A stretch of DNA of 64,000 bases from Nectonema munidae (lineage: Eukaryota > Nematomorpha > Nectonematoida > Nectonematidae): positions 248,001 to 312,000 of the forward strand of contig JAUIRK010000570.1 of the NCBI GenBank assembly GCA_030549495.1, written 5' to 3'. How positions within the stretch are numbered: the stretch's first letter is position 1; each line of letters opens with the position of its first letter. A program made the translations under genes and the position numbers. Below, piece by piece: positions 45,481 to 57,139 of the stretch. Under the pieces are notes generated by a model. That model did not search any database, was not told where the DNA came from, and was given only the letters and a program-made list of their open reading frames with translations.

Positions 45481-48059
45481 ATTTAAGAATACAGAAAAAA
45501 ATTATGAATCAACGATAATTGCTGCCATACAAAAATCTGTATTTACTTATTTACTCTTCTCATTCACTCTTCTGCATGTGTTTCATACAATAACTCACTC
45601 TAGTAATCACATTTTAATTGAACTGATATAAGAGATAAAAAAAAATCAAAAAGATGTGAGTAAAAAGTGAAGACCAGAGTGTCGTAGTCGTGAGTGGGAA
45701 ATTTTAAAGGAATTTAAATCTTAGAGTCGGAGTTTGAGTCAAAATTTTTTAAGTATTTTAAAAATTAAAAATAAGTTTAAATTTTGAAAACATATAGAGT
45801 TCCTTCTTTATTCCAAGCCAAAAATAAAATTTATATTTAAAAAATATTTAAATATATCGATGAAATAATAAAGGTGAAAATAAGCGTCCCAAATCTTACC
45901 TTACTTACGTTTTGTATATATAAATAATATAATATATCAGATGTTCTACGATAAAAAAATATAGTATAAAAATGTTTTCCTTAAACGCCTTGTGGTTATA
46001 AAAGTTAAGCTGAACAGAATTTCTTTGGTAATTTAGAAACATATAGTGAACTTGAGAAGACTGGGTGGTTTGTTGAAAATGATGTCGCATTAGAGCGGTA
46101 AGATTTTAAGATAAAACAAAGCAAAAAAATAAAAAATTGGTATTTGTATTTTTTTGTCAAAATTACAAAAAAATATTAGGGGACAGCATTTATGTATGAC
46201 CACATGGAATAAAACTGAACAATGGGTCATTTACAAATTGTTTAGACTCAATAACCATGTTACAAACCATAATAATAAAATTATATTGGAAAATATTAAC
46301 TATTTATTTTAAAGGTACTGGGGTAATTCAGCATCAAGACAAAATCAATATCAATAGGCTGAATTTTCTTGAAGCAGAATTAACACGTTTTCTATTTAAA
46401 TAACTTACTTGAATGCAAATTTAAAAATTTAATATAAGCTAATCGATTGAGAAATAAATTCATCCAAAATAATAAATGAAGCACTATTCCAAAAATTGAG
46501 TGGTATAAATTTGTCTAACAAATTAAATCTGAAAAGAGAATATAAGAGGTGATAAAAAACTAAGACAATAACCCAAACAAATTATACTAGACATAGAATT
46601 AAAATTAAATTAATAAAGTTGGTGTTAAGATTAATACAAGTTTTAAATAAATTTATTTTTACAAGGTAGCCATTTAATTTTTGTACAAATTACATATAAT
46701 AATTAAATTTATCCAAAAATCGAAATTTTTTAATAAATTTTGTTAGATGCCAAATTATTAACGTTTAATATTAAAAATTCAAAACAGGATATCTAGTTAT
46801 CTTTTGAGAAAGGGTAGTATGTGTATGAATTAAGAATAATTTTGAGGTCTATGTTAAAATGAGTACCGAGTTTCAAAAACCTATATTTGTTGAAAAAATT
46901 TTTAATGAAAATTCGGGATATTTAAATTTTTATACCAAATTGAAAATATCTTACATTTTTTTAGCAAATAAATACAATTATTATTTATCTTTTTCATTAA
47001 ATAACTTTTAAATAATATTTGAACATACAAAGTTTTGCAAGAAAAAGTTGTTCTTATTTTTGAAAGAAACATTGAACTGATTGAAAAAGTTCATTCTGAT
47101 TCACTACTGTAGGCATTATTGACAATAAGGAGAATATAGTTTTAAGTTATTTCGCTTAAAATATTTTATTTTTCAAAAATAAATATTTTTTTCTAGATTT
47201 ATAAAGCTAGTAATCATTAATTTAAAAAGGAAATATTTTTAACTCTAATTTTCATTAAATATAATTTATGTTAAATTTTTCAAATACTATACCGGGATTC
47301 AGAATCGGCAACACAATTCTGCATAGGCAGGAACATGAGATAATATGTATACAGGACAGGTGCTAAAAATTGCTGGGTCCAATTAGTTAACTGATGGCGT
47401 ATGTTTTATTTTAAAAATTCACTTTGAGTTATCGTAAGGCATTATGAAACAAACATTACTAATGCCCACAAAATCTGTATTATGCTCTCAAAATGTGTAT
47501 TCTATTCTTGTTATAAGAAAAGTTGATAGACAATATGCAATTAATATTACACAAAAAAGGCACTTACAAGCATACAGCTTATTATACACAGATTTTTTTA
47601 ACAAAGATTTTCTGACTTTATTTATTTGCAAAATCTTAAATAGTTTAAAGGTCAAAAGTTTTGACAATTTTATTTCCCATATACAAATAATTTACATGCC
47701 GTTTAAATTATTTAAGCATAAACTAATTGGATGAATAGTTTCGTAAAGCACTAAGTTGAAGAAGTGAACTCTGAATTCTTCTTTTAAATTTTCTAAAGGT
47801 TGTTCTTATTTCTCAAACCAAAACATCATAGTATTTTTCCTTAAAATTGTCTAAATTACAATGGTAATTTAATAACTTCTACCAAATTATTGCACCTACT
47901 AGGAACAATTTTCTTTGAATAAAGATATACATAGAATAAATTAATACTAATGTGAAAAAAAAAATTTCATTATCCATTCTCCTTATTTTAAAGTGTTATA
48001 CAATATGGTTAAGAACATCAAATATATAAGATACTGGGTATGTTATGTTCCCATAAGAG

Positions 48060-48140
48060 CCTCAATGATTGTTAGGGTGTACCTCTCAGTTTAACAGTTG
48101 AAGGTCAGGGTTTCGATCTGCAAGGCTCCACACCCTTAAA
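48060..48140 (+). repeat. tRNA-like SINE head
   Basis: GTTAGGGTGTACCTCTCAGT then GAAGGTCAGGGTTTCGATCT resembles an A box and B box at tRNA-like spacing, ending in a CCACACCCT that pairs with AGGGTGT. The B box is one base longer than standard, and it differs from the other SINE family in this window. Confidence 0.35.
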
Positions 48141-49189
48141 AAAATGACGGAAATTGTGATAAACAATCTCAAGCGTAATGCGAGCATATAGCCTTATTCC
48201 TGAAAGAGCTTTGATATCCAACTAACCAACCAATGTTTCGATAAACCCAATTGTGTGATAAGGCTATGACATTGTTAAATTTTATTAATTCCAATAACCT
48301 TATTCAAATTAACTAACAAACTGAAATTTTAAATAATTAACTAAGAAAGCAGATAAAAATTTAACTTGTGCTACAATTTTACTATTGTTAAATGACGTAT
48401 TTTCTATGAAAACATTTTTTATTGAACAAAAAATTCCTAAACGGATAAATGATTTTAAAATCTTGCTTCAACTAATAATTTCAATTGCAAACGTTTATTG
48501 AAGAATAACGCAATGTATTTTATAATAAAATGTTCAATTTTAAAATATTTTTTCATTTAAGTTTATACAAAACCTTGATATTTAAGTTTAGAATGTATTA
48601 AATAATGCAATAGTGAAGCACTAACATGGCTAACACTTGTCTATAAAGATATTAATAGACAAAGATTTTGTTTGAGATGATGACCTGATAGTTATTTTAG
48701 TTAAGAAATGTGCAAAGGGCAATAAATATTCAACTGTGAATTAAGTTAATCTTATTAAGGCTAAACAAGTTCTTAAATCTTGTATTTTATACAAATATGA
48801 TAATAATTTATTATATATGTAATTAAAAAAAACCTTTTTGGAAATTGATTTTTTGAATTAATAAATTTTAAATTATAAGCTTATATAATTATTGTTTTAA
48901 CATTAAATTTATATAAAAAGAAATAAGAAAAATAATTTTTATAGTAAAAATGAAAAGCGATTTTAAATGAGTGGGCAGTAAAAAAATCATAATTTATTTT
49001 AATCGTAAAAAAATGTTTGAAAAGTTTAAAATAAATTTCTCTTTGACAGTTCCTTGAATATTGAAAGCTCGCTGTCAAAGCATTTGCAACAATTGATAAT
49101 TTGAAAAACGATCTAATAGTTACATCTCAATTATTCATACTGATAATTTGATCAATATATTAATTTGATAAAACTACATTACAAGTAAG

Positions 49190-49605
49190 GAATCCCTTAC
49201 AAAACTCTCAATGATAAAGCTGCCAATGAACGACAAAGCATCCCCGCCATTTTATCAAATGAATCGCATAAAAATGATGGTTCAAGGAGACAAAGACTGC
49301 GAAAATTTCAAAATATTTACTATCAACAAAACTGTTATATGTACGATAATTCAAGCTATCATGAAAGTAAAAAACTAAGCCAGAGTGAGAACATAAACAA
49401 AGTTATAGCCAAAAATATTGACATCTTTAAAACTATCACAACTAATAACCAAGTTTCTTGCAGACAAATGAAATGTAATGCAGTTTTATTGAGAGAACTG
49501 AGATTACTTACAAAGTATTACAATGAGTTTAACTTGGATATAGGAGATTGTATATTTAAACTAATGTTGTTGAAACTAAAAAGATCTAAAAATTATCACA
49601 ATTAG
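49190..49605 (+). CDS. Unidentified open frame of about 138 codons
   Basis: Open from a stop just before 49190 to a stop at 49605; the only internal ATG of note is at 49339. The product is basic and Asn/Lys-rich (GSRRQRLRKFQNIYYQQN, then ITTNNQVSCRQMKCNAVLL). It lies 250 bp left of a LINE ORF1 fragment on the opposite strand, so it may be transposon-derived. I recognise no family. Confidence 0.3.
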
Positions 49606-49849
49606 AGAACCTTGAAGAAAAAAATCTATTTAAAAGGATAAGAGTGTTTGAAACAAGAGAAATATCTTATATTCTCTATATTATCAGGGTATGTATTATA
49701 ATCAGCACTCATCATTAGAAGAATTATTATTAGTGATTGGCTTAACATATTCTAAATTTTTTATTACCAAAATGCTACATGATAAATGTTTGATATCTTT
49801 TAGATTATTTTTTCACATAATTGGCGCACTTTAAATTCTCCATATCATT

Positions 49850-50210
49850 TTTGAAATTACATTAAATGACAAGATGCTTATCAGAAGCACAATAAGCACA
49901 TTTGATCATTGTTTTTTACCAGCTTTACTAGAATAACCAAAAGAGAGACATTTTGCACATTGTAGATCTGCAATATGGGTATAACATTTTCATCTATTGG
50001 ATTCAATATATAAATAAAAATCACTATTTTTTAGATAGTTGTATATTTTGTAATCGCACTTGAATACAGCCCACTTATTATTTTCTGACTTAGATTTAAA
50101 AGAAAATAAAAACGTAAAAATACTCCCATCTTTTACCAAAGTCTTCAATATAGCGTTTTTCTTTAAAGCTTCATCAAGAAGAGACGCATCATTAACTTAG
50201 GTAGGAACTA
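49850..50210 (-). mobile_element. LINE ORF1 (gag-like) fragment with zinc-knuckle remnants
   Basis: Minus-strand translation gives ASLLDEALKKNAILKTLVKD, FSFKSKSENNKWAVFKCDYK, then YTHIADLQCAKCLSFGYSS and, in another frame, KCAYCASDKHL. The order of a CxxCxxFGY/H knuckle followed by CAYCASDH is the standard end of ORF1 proteins of Jockey/CR1-type LINEs. A stop and a frame change break it. No matching RT was found next to it. Confidence 0.6.
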
Positions 50211-50476
50211 AAATTTAACCTTTTATATAACTGTTTATTTTTTTAAAAAAATCAGTTTTCTTGAGACTTGAGTCATCAGCCAAAGAAATTTTCATAAAGT
50301 TAGAACGTTCTTTTATATAGTTTAATCCTAACATTGTTTAGCCAATTCATTGCATCCATCTTCTGATTTAAGGTACACATAAAGTTGGCATTCTCTGCAT
50401 AAGTCTATTTTGATTTATAGGAATATTATCTATACTTATTTTCGACATGTAAGTTAACGCTATCAGTGACTAATCA

Positions 50477-50785
50477 ATGTGAAACAAATTTGCGGTTTAT
50501 TTTTAAAATCTGTCTCCGAGAACATTAATAAAAATTTTACATGAAATATACACGCTTTTATAACAAATCAACAATGCCAATTGGATTGTTTTTGCATTTG
50601 AAATTTGAAAATACTTATATAAGTGTGAAACAAAGTTGCGGTTTATTTCTGAAATCTGAGTACGAGAACATTCATTCAAATTTTACATGAAATACACACA
50701 TTTTTATAACAAATCAACAATGCCAATTTCAATTATAGATTATTTTTGGATTTAGAATTTGAAAATACTTGTAAGCGTGAATCAA
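50477..50785 (+). repeat. Two-copy tandem repeat of about 150 bp
   Basis: Copies at 50477-50628 and 50624-50785 share TGCGGTTTATTT, GAGAACATT, AAATTTTACATGAAATA, TTTTATAACAAATCAACAAT and TTTGAAAATACTT. It ends directly before the inverted satellite unit at 50811. Confidence 0.8.
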
Positions 50786-50810
50786 ATTTGTAAATCAGGT
50801 GTTTTACACA

Positions 50811-50935
50811 TATGTACCCATTTTCAAGTAGGCTCCATCCAACAGTGATGTTTATTTTTTATAAAAATTAATCATACCTGTCAAAAAATGATTGACATAT
50901 GACACTTCAACTGAAATAAAAGACTTCATGATTAA
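50811..50935 (-). repeat. Single inverted unit of the 52.2-53.6 kb satellite
   Basis: Read on the minus strand it gives CTTCAAGTTG-like, TCAATCATTTTTTGACAGGT, then AAATAAACATCACTG and CTTGAAAATGGGTACATA. These are the blocks of the satellite unit in the same order, at perhaps 75-80 percent identity. It lies about 1.3 kb left of the array and faces the opposite way. Confidence 0.75.
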
Positions 50936-50939
50936 ATAG

Positions 50940-52190
50940 TTATACGTAGCTATATATGTAATTTATTTTGTCACAGAACAAATAGAATTATAAGTAGGGA
51001 AAACCACATTGCAAAAAAAGAAAATATAACTGAAAATGATATAGAACTAAAAACGCGATTTTATACCGAATTCAATTAGGTGATTTTTTTAATGAAATTA
51101 ATTAAATACAAAACAAGGACTCTGTAGAGGCAAATTTTGATCCGCATCATTTTATTTGAAGGAGAATGACAGTTTGTTTATACCATTCACTCTACAATAT
51201 CTCGAAACAAGCTGAATCGGTCAATTTAAATACGTTTCGTGTTTGACCATTTTGAGAAAGTTTTATACGTATAATCAAACAATATACAAATGAACGAAGA
51301 TGATAAAGTTGAAACATAATATATTTATAATAAAAATTTGATCGTTTTTTTTATATCTAATCATTTGGTTGTCGTATCGTTTCTCTAAAATGAAAAATAT
51401 TTTCACCTCAACATGAGTTTTCTGCATAAAATTTGCTATTTTATTTAATAATTGTTGCCAGTATTTAAAAAAAAGTTAATGATCTCCCTTATTAAAAACT
51501 GTCAAGGATAATAAAAATAGTTTTAAAAAAAGAGAAAAACATTATTCGAAAATTTGTCTTTTTGATAATCAAGATTCAAATAAACAAAAATTTCTTGATT
51601 ATGAGTATCAAGATGTTTGTTTGTAGTTTGCAATACTGAATTTTATTTATAAAAAATGCTTAAATTTTTTTTAAAATGTTAAGATATATTTGCTTTCATG
51701 CATGAACCAATCAAACTATTCTCTTATTTCAATAATTTTTAGTCTCCAATTTAAAAGAACTAGATATTTCCTTTCGCCTTATTCTTATTTTAGTCCTTAA
51801 AAATAGTCTATTCCCTTATTCTGACACCCCAGCTCTGATTTGGATTACTTTACCCCTCCTGTTAGAATATATCAGTTTGAATTTTGATTTGAAGATAGCT
51901 TTATGAATAGAAGATGAGTATAAAAATTAATATTCGTGCCTCATTCGAAATTTTGATACTGAAAACGTTTGTTTTATTATAGATTCCAAATAAAATCTAA
52001 ACTTCAAAGAGAAATAAATTCATTTTTGAAATGACTAAAAATTTGAATATCGTCTTTGGAGAATAGCATGAAAACAAATCGTTCAAAAATCAGTACAATA
52101 TATCTGACCGCGAACATACCACGATTTTTAAAAAGTCACAAATTAATTAAAAATGTTAAAAAAAATTTTTTATAACTACTAAAATAAAGA
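50940..52190. other. Spacer between the inverted unit and the satellite array
   Basis: AT-rich, no open frame with recognisable content. If the inverted unit and the array are ends of one element, this would be its interior. Confidence 0.4.
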
Positions 52191-52194
52191 GTTA

Positions 52195-53640
52195 ATTTTT
52201 TCAGTTGGCCTGTCATATGTCAATCAATTTTTTGACAAGGTTTGATTGATTTTTTTAAAAAATAAAAGTGACCATTGTATTCAGCATACATGAAAACGTG
52301 TGTATATAAATAGAAAACTTTGTATACACATTCAAACTAAAAGGTTCTTTTTTAAGTTGATCTGTCATATATCAATCAATTTTTTGATAGGTTTGAATGA
52401 TTTTTTAAAAATAAAAGTGACCATCGTATTCAGAATACATGTAAATGGGTATATATGTGTAAAAAAACTTTGTATAAGCACTAAATCTAAAATTATCTTT
52501 ATTCAGTTGAGCTTTGATATATCAATCAATTTTTTGACAGATTTGGTTGATTTTTTTAAAAATAAACGTGTCCATCGTGTTCAGCACACTTGAAAATGGG
52601 TATATATATGTAAAAAACTTTGTATACCCATTTAAACTAAAAGTTTCGTTTTTTAGATGAGCTGTCATATATCAATCAATTTTTGACAAGTTTAATTGAT
52701 TTTTAAAAAAAATAAACGTGGCCATCGTATTTAGCATACATGAAAACGGGTGTATATAAATAAAAAATTTTATATAAACATTTAAACTAAAAGTTTCTTT
52801 TTTCAGTTGAGCTATCATATATCAATCAATTTTTTGACAGGTTTGGTTGATTTTTAAAAAAAATAAACATGACCATCGTGTTCAGTACACTTGAAAATGG
52901 GTATATATGTTTAAAAAAACTTTGTATAAACATTTAAACTAAAAGTTTCTTTTTTTATGTTCAGCTGTCATATATCAATCAATTTTTTGACAGGTTTGGT
53001 TGATTTTTAAAAAAAATAAACATGACCATCGTGTTCAGTACACTTGAAAATGGGTATATATGTTTAAAAAAACCTTTGTATAAACATTTAAACTAAAAGT
53101 TTCTTTTTTTTAGTTCAGCTGTCATATATCAATCAATTTTTTGACAGGTTTAGTTGATTTTTAAAAAAAATAAACATGACCATCGTGTTCAGTACACTTG
53201 AAAATGGGTATATATGTTTAAAAAAACTTTGTATAAACATTTAAACTAAAAGTTTCTTTTTTTTAGTTCAGCTGTCATATATCAATCAATTTTTTGACAG
53301 GTTTGGTTGATTTTAAAAAAAAATAAACATGACCATCGTGTTCAGTACACTTGAAAATGGGTATATATGTTTAAAAAAACTTTGTATAAACATTTAAATT
53401 AAAAGTTTCTTTTTTTAGTTCAGCTGTCATATATCAATCAATTTTTTGACAGGTTTGGTTGATTTTTAAAAAAAATAAATATGACCATCGTGTTCAGTAC
53501 ACTTGAAAATGGGTATATATGTTTAAAAAAACTTTGTATACCCATTTAAACTAAAAGTTTCTTTTTTAGTTGAGCTGTCAAATATCAATCAATTTTTGAC
53601 AAGTTTGATTGATTTTTATAAAAAAATAAATGTCACGATC
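52195..53640 (+). repeat. Satellite array, about ten units of roughly 150 bp
   Basis: The core TATCAATCAATTTTTTGACA recurs near 52218, 52371, 52521, 52671, 52822, 52976, 53129, 53283, 53435 and 53586. Each unit also holds GACCATCGTGTTCAGTACAC, TTGAAAATGGGTATATATG and AACATTTAAACTAAAAG. Units five to nine are almost identical at about 153 bp while the outer ones are diverged, the pattern expected if the array grows from the middle. Each unit contains an AATCAA...TTGATT inverted pair. Confidence 0.92.
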
Positions 53641-53712
53641 AGATTCGCAATCAATCATTTAGTAGGTTCACGTGAAAATTTTGTAAAAATTTGCAATCAT
53701 TCAAGAAAAACC

Positions 53713-53746
53713 GAGGGGGGCTAAAATAGCCCCCCCCCCTCCCCCC
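53713..53746. repeat. GC hairpin GGGGGGCTA-AAA-TAGCCCCCC
   Basis: A 9-bp perfect stem with a 3-nt loop, followed by more C runs. It lies about 75 bp right of the satellite and may mark the end of the repeat block. Confidence 0.8.
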
Positions 53747-53759
53747 GTCACTAAGGAAA

Positions 53760-54930
53760 TGAAAATAGGCCGTCACTAATAGGGTTAAGAAAGACACTTG
53801 AATTCCTTCTTTATTATTTCTATTTTTATTGTAGTTACTTTTTAATCAATTAATTGATTGATAACACTTGTAGTTTCAAGATTTGAATTTTATATTTCGT
53901 CAAAGAATCGTGTGATGGAGGCATAGTAAGGCAGTCCTTACAATTACATCTAACTCCAAAAGAATAACAACACTCGTCAAAAAAACTGTTAAAATTATCT
54001 AGAAGACTACAACAATGCCAGTTCGAACATTGAAAACAAGTTATCATATTTTGTTCCTTATTTAGATTCGATTACAAGTCGAATCAGTTGAAGAATTTTT
54101 CACCATTTAATGAAAAAAAGGAAGAAACACAGAAATTACAGAAAGAAATCGCTATTTTTAATTTATCTAAAAAAGGATTAAGAAACAAAAAGTGAATAAA
54201 ATTCTTGAAGTAGAATAAGAACGAAGGTTTTTGATTAGTTGAGACATTAATTTTATTGGTTTTTTAAAGTTCCGACGTGGTCATCATTGTCTCAATAAAC
54301 ATTTCTCAACAAAAACCAAATAGACGAAATTTCAATACTATAGAAATCCTGATGAATGAAGCATCCTGGAAAATTGAAACAAGAATTTTTAAGGCCTCAC
54401 TCCATAGGTGGCCGAGGCCTAGGCGCCCCCCTCTCTTTGGATCCGCCAGTGATATGAGTCAGGATAAGCGACATGGGTTATTAGTCAAAATGAAACCACC
54501 TAAAAATTAGGTAAAACAACTTCTTAATAACATAAATAAACGAATTTGAGGTTGATCGTGAAGGCATTGAAATAAAAGTAAATCTAAAAAAAATAAAAAA
54601 TTTTAATCGAATTTCTCAACCTTCAATGATATCCTTGATTGGTGGAAATCTCCCTCTAAACATTTCCATTTTGTTTCATTTATAGTTAAATGTGTGTCTT
54701 CCATTCTAGTGCTCTAAGTGAAGGAAATTTCAGGTTAGCTAGATGAAAAAGTCAATGAGTAAAATTTTCACCTTATGAAAAAAGTTTTAAAATTTATTAT
54801 TTTGTTTTAAAATTTACTGAGATAGGTAATCGTGATTTTTTTGTACTTTTTTAATTTTTTTTCCAATTTACTATAATAGTATTTTGTTTTGAATATTGTT
54901 ATTTTTTTTATAATTGTTGTACTCATTTTT
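53760..54930. other. Gene-less stretch with one MITE end
   Basis: A cysteine-rich minus-strand frame at 53850-54047 (CCYSFGVRCNCKDC) has no family I can name. TTTGGATCCGCCAGTG at about 54437 is the terminus of a CAGTGGCGGATCC-type MITE; the palindromic GGCCGAGGCCTAGGCGCC is next to it. The left terminus was not found. Confidence 0.4.
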
Positions 54931-54934
54931 GGTT

Positions 54935-55091
54935 TTAGTTAGCAACGATAATTTTTTTTAATTCTGCAGATATTTCCGAGTAAGTAAGCAGTTTACGGGA
55001 GACAAGAGCTTTCAAATCGTATTCTTCGATGCGGTTGTGAATTTTACTGATTTGGGTGGATGCGATTAGAAAAAAATCGTCGAGCATGAAC
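54935..55091 (-). CDS. Candidate 3'-terminal exon, unidentified protein
   Basis: After an acceptor (ATATGGAATAG) the minus strand reads FMLDDFFLIASTQISKIHNR, then IEEYDLKALVSRKLLTYSEI and a stop at 54937-54935. The composition (balanced, with amphipathic helix pattern) is that of real coding DNA, unlike the antisense reading. It enters with one base of a split codon. It could instead start at the ATG at 55087. Family unknown. Confidence 0.4.
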
Positions 55092-55213
55092 CTATTCCAT
55101 ATAACAGAAAAAGTAAAGCACTAGCTTTTACAAGAAGAGACGAGAAGCTTTTCTTTTTTCTTCATTTTGAATAGCTTTTTTCCCATTGAGGTTTTGAGAT
55201 TCGGCGAAGTAGA

Positions 55214-55352
55214 CTATTTAGCGTCATTTTGCCCATCTTTAGAATCTTCTTGCTTCGCTCGCTTCATCCCTATATCTTCTCTAATGAAATCCAATTCCAT
55301 TTTTTCTATTTGTTCGCGATTTTCATCTCCATCGCCCTCAGGCAAATCAGGG
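55214..55352 (-). CDS. Candidate 3'-terminal exon, unidentified acidic tail
   Basis: After a good acceptor (CTTTTCTTATCAG) the minus strand reads PDLPEGDGDENREQIEKMEL, then DFIREDIGMKRAKQEDSKDG and a stop at 55216-55214. This charged tail looks like a genuine C-terminus. It also enters with one base of a split codon, the same phase as the candidate at 54935-55091, so the two could be alternative last exons of one minus-strand gene. No upstream exon was recognised, apart from the doubtful segment at 57810-57975. Confidence 0.4.
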
Positions 55353-55359
55353 CTGATAA

Positions 55360-56495
55360 GAAAAGCAAGAGCTAAACGAAAATTTAGTGATAAGAGCTTG
55401 GACCAATTTTATGCATACAAATCAGAAGTGGAGCTACGCAATTAAAAATGAAATGGGTGATGACTGATGGTGGGTAATGAAACTGGGACTGCCAGACTTT
55501 GACATTATGTCTGGATGGGAGAAAAATTAAAAGTGAAGAACAAAAATCAGCATTTCTTATAAAAAATAAGGAATATGAAAAATATATTGAAGGTTAAAAA
55601 TAAGTTTTATACTAAAAAAAGAGATAAATCAACAGAATTTGAGGCAAAATTTTTTTAAACTCCTTTTTTGACATAAATTATTACTGAATGAAAAATTAGA
55701 ATTCTTATAAATTCTCCGAGATTTCGTTGTTAAGCGGGAACAAAACCGGGAAAATCGTGAAATAGATCGTGAAAATCGTGAACAGTCATCTGGCAACCCT
55801 AATTGAAGCATTGGAATAAGTAATTTTCTTCTTTCAACGTTAAAAAATATTACATAATGGATTTCTCAAAAAATTAAGTGCGGTAAAGGTAGGGAGTAAC
55901 TTTTCAATGTAGAACTGGACCTTCAAAACTACTGACAGCTGTGTAGCCCTGAAATGCAAAGTGTTTTAACGGACATTTTGGCTAACAGACCTTTTGGATA
56001 TTACCATCAAAAAACTTTGTTTAACTTTGTTTTATCTTATAATGCAATTCCATTTTTCTTTATCATTATTTTTAAATATATATATTATAACTTTTTTATT
56101 TATTATTTTCGTTCAGTAAAACATTAATTGCTTGACCTTCAAATTGGTATGAAAGTTTTTCCGATATCCGTTAAGAGATCTCAAATCTTTAGAACAATAT
56201 ATTTCTGCTATTTTAGAATTTTGGGATTATGGAGCGAAATTTTTTTCTTCTAAAATTCAATCAGATTTGATTGAGATGCTATTTTAAAAAGAACTTAAAT
56301 TTTGGCGAAAACTTCAGAAAATGAACATCCAGTGAGGGCCGAATTGCAATAATTAAAAAAGTTTTATAAAGATATTAGTGAAATTGTCAATATGGCAAGT
56401 TATCAGTTAGGCAAAATATCCGTATGTATTCTATTCATCAGGCAAATGTGTCCAGAGACGAATATTTTTTATCGCCCTATTTTTTATATTTGGAG
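55360..56495. other. AT-rich stretch, nothing assigned
   Basis: A short GGGAACAAAACCGGGAAAAT / AATCGTGAACAGTCATCTGG block at 55735-55795 has internal short repeats (AATCGTGAA) and may be a transposon end. No coding content recognised. Confidence 0.45.
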
Positions 56496-56504
56496 TGTTT
56501 TCAC

Positions 56505-56625
56505 CGACAAGACGCAATTGCACCGCTTGTGTCGAACTATGAGAAAGTAGTCTTGATGCGGGATCGAACCCAAGACCTTGAGTTATCGAAGACAAGTATC
56601 TAACCAGCATTACTCATGCCCCTAA
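56505..56625 (-). repeat. tRNA-derived SINE, copy 3
   Basis: Read on the minus strand: GCTGGTTAGATACTTG (A box), AACTCAAGGTCTTGGGTTCG then ATCCC (perfect B box GGTTCGATCCC), then TTCGACACAAGCGGTGCAAT. It matches copy 2 along its length and is the best preserved head of the family here. Confidence 0.8.
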
Positions 56626-56802
56626 TATTTTTTGCTAACATACACTTTCGTAAGGCATTTTCCGGCCTCTTCAATCTTCATTCATTACTTGGTTATGTAA
56701 AACACGAATCGAATGTTTAAATGCCATTTAACCGTTTGATCACACTCTCATCTTTAAATAACGGAAACGATTTCTTAAATTTAACAGATCAATAACTAAA
56801 GT

Positions 56803-56916
56803 CAAGTATTGCTGATTTTGCAAAAGTACGATCAACTGCGTTTATATACGCTTTTTAATACAAATCCCCTCTTTTACATGACATATAGACGGATTATTCT
56901 GGGGATTAACGGGTTA
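56803..56916 (-). mobile_element. TTAA-type MITE, copy 3
   Basis: On the minus strand it starts TAACCCGTTAATCCCCAGAA and continues TAATCCGTCTATATGTCATG and GGATTTGTATTAAA, the same block order as copies 1 and 2. The far end has lost its terminal repeat. More diverged than the other two. Confidence 0.6.
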
Positions 56917-57051
56917 GGTAGTTCTATATCAATTTACTTAATATCGTCCGCTTTTTATGGAATCACATTTGTTAATCTGACAGAATGTAACAAATTAGTA
57001 CAGACTTTTCAATGAAATTAACAATAAAATACTGGAGATGCAGCACTTTGT

Positions 57052-57137
57052 TAACCCTTTGAGGGACAAAACTTTGAAAATTTTTTCAATCGAATTCTAT
57101 ATTTTAAAAGCAGATGATTTTCATTTCATTCAATAAT
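57052..57137 (+). mobile_element. piggyBac-like element end (TTAACCCTTTGAGG)
   Basis: TTAACCCTTTGAGGGACAAA has the TTAA target and CCCTTTGAGG start also seen, in variants, at 8914 and 62835. The following block matches 1890-1945. The right end was not found. Confidence 0.5.
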
Positions 57138-57139
57138 TT

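Larger units (their letters stand above)
44230..49180. other. Long AT-rich region upstream of METTL13
   Basis: No gene recognised. CAGTGGTTTTCAACCTTTTT on the minus strand near 44764 is a hAT-MITE end without a visible partner. 45360-45480 is rich in AACTAACT-type words. 48060-48140 is tRNA-like. The METTL13 start exon should lie somewhere here or in 43600-44230 but is too short to find by eye. Confidence 0.45.

Noticed and set aside
52300-52593. Plus-strand open frame of 97 codons
   Set aside because: It consists of satellite units and its residues simply follow the repeat.
53850-54047. Cysteine-rich minus-strand frame as a zinc finger
   Set aside because: The cysteine spacing does not fit a known zinc-binding pattern and the frame is short with no supporting context.
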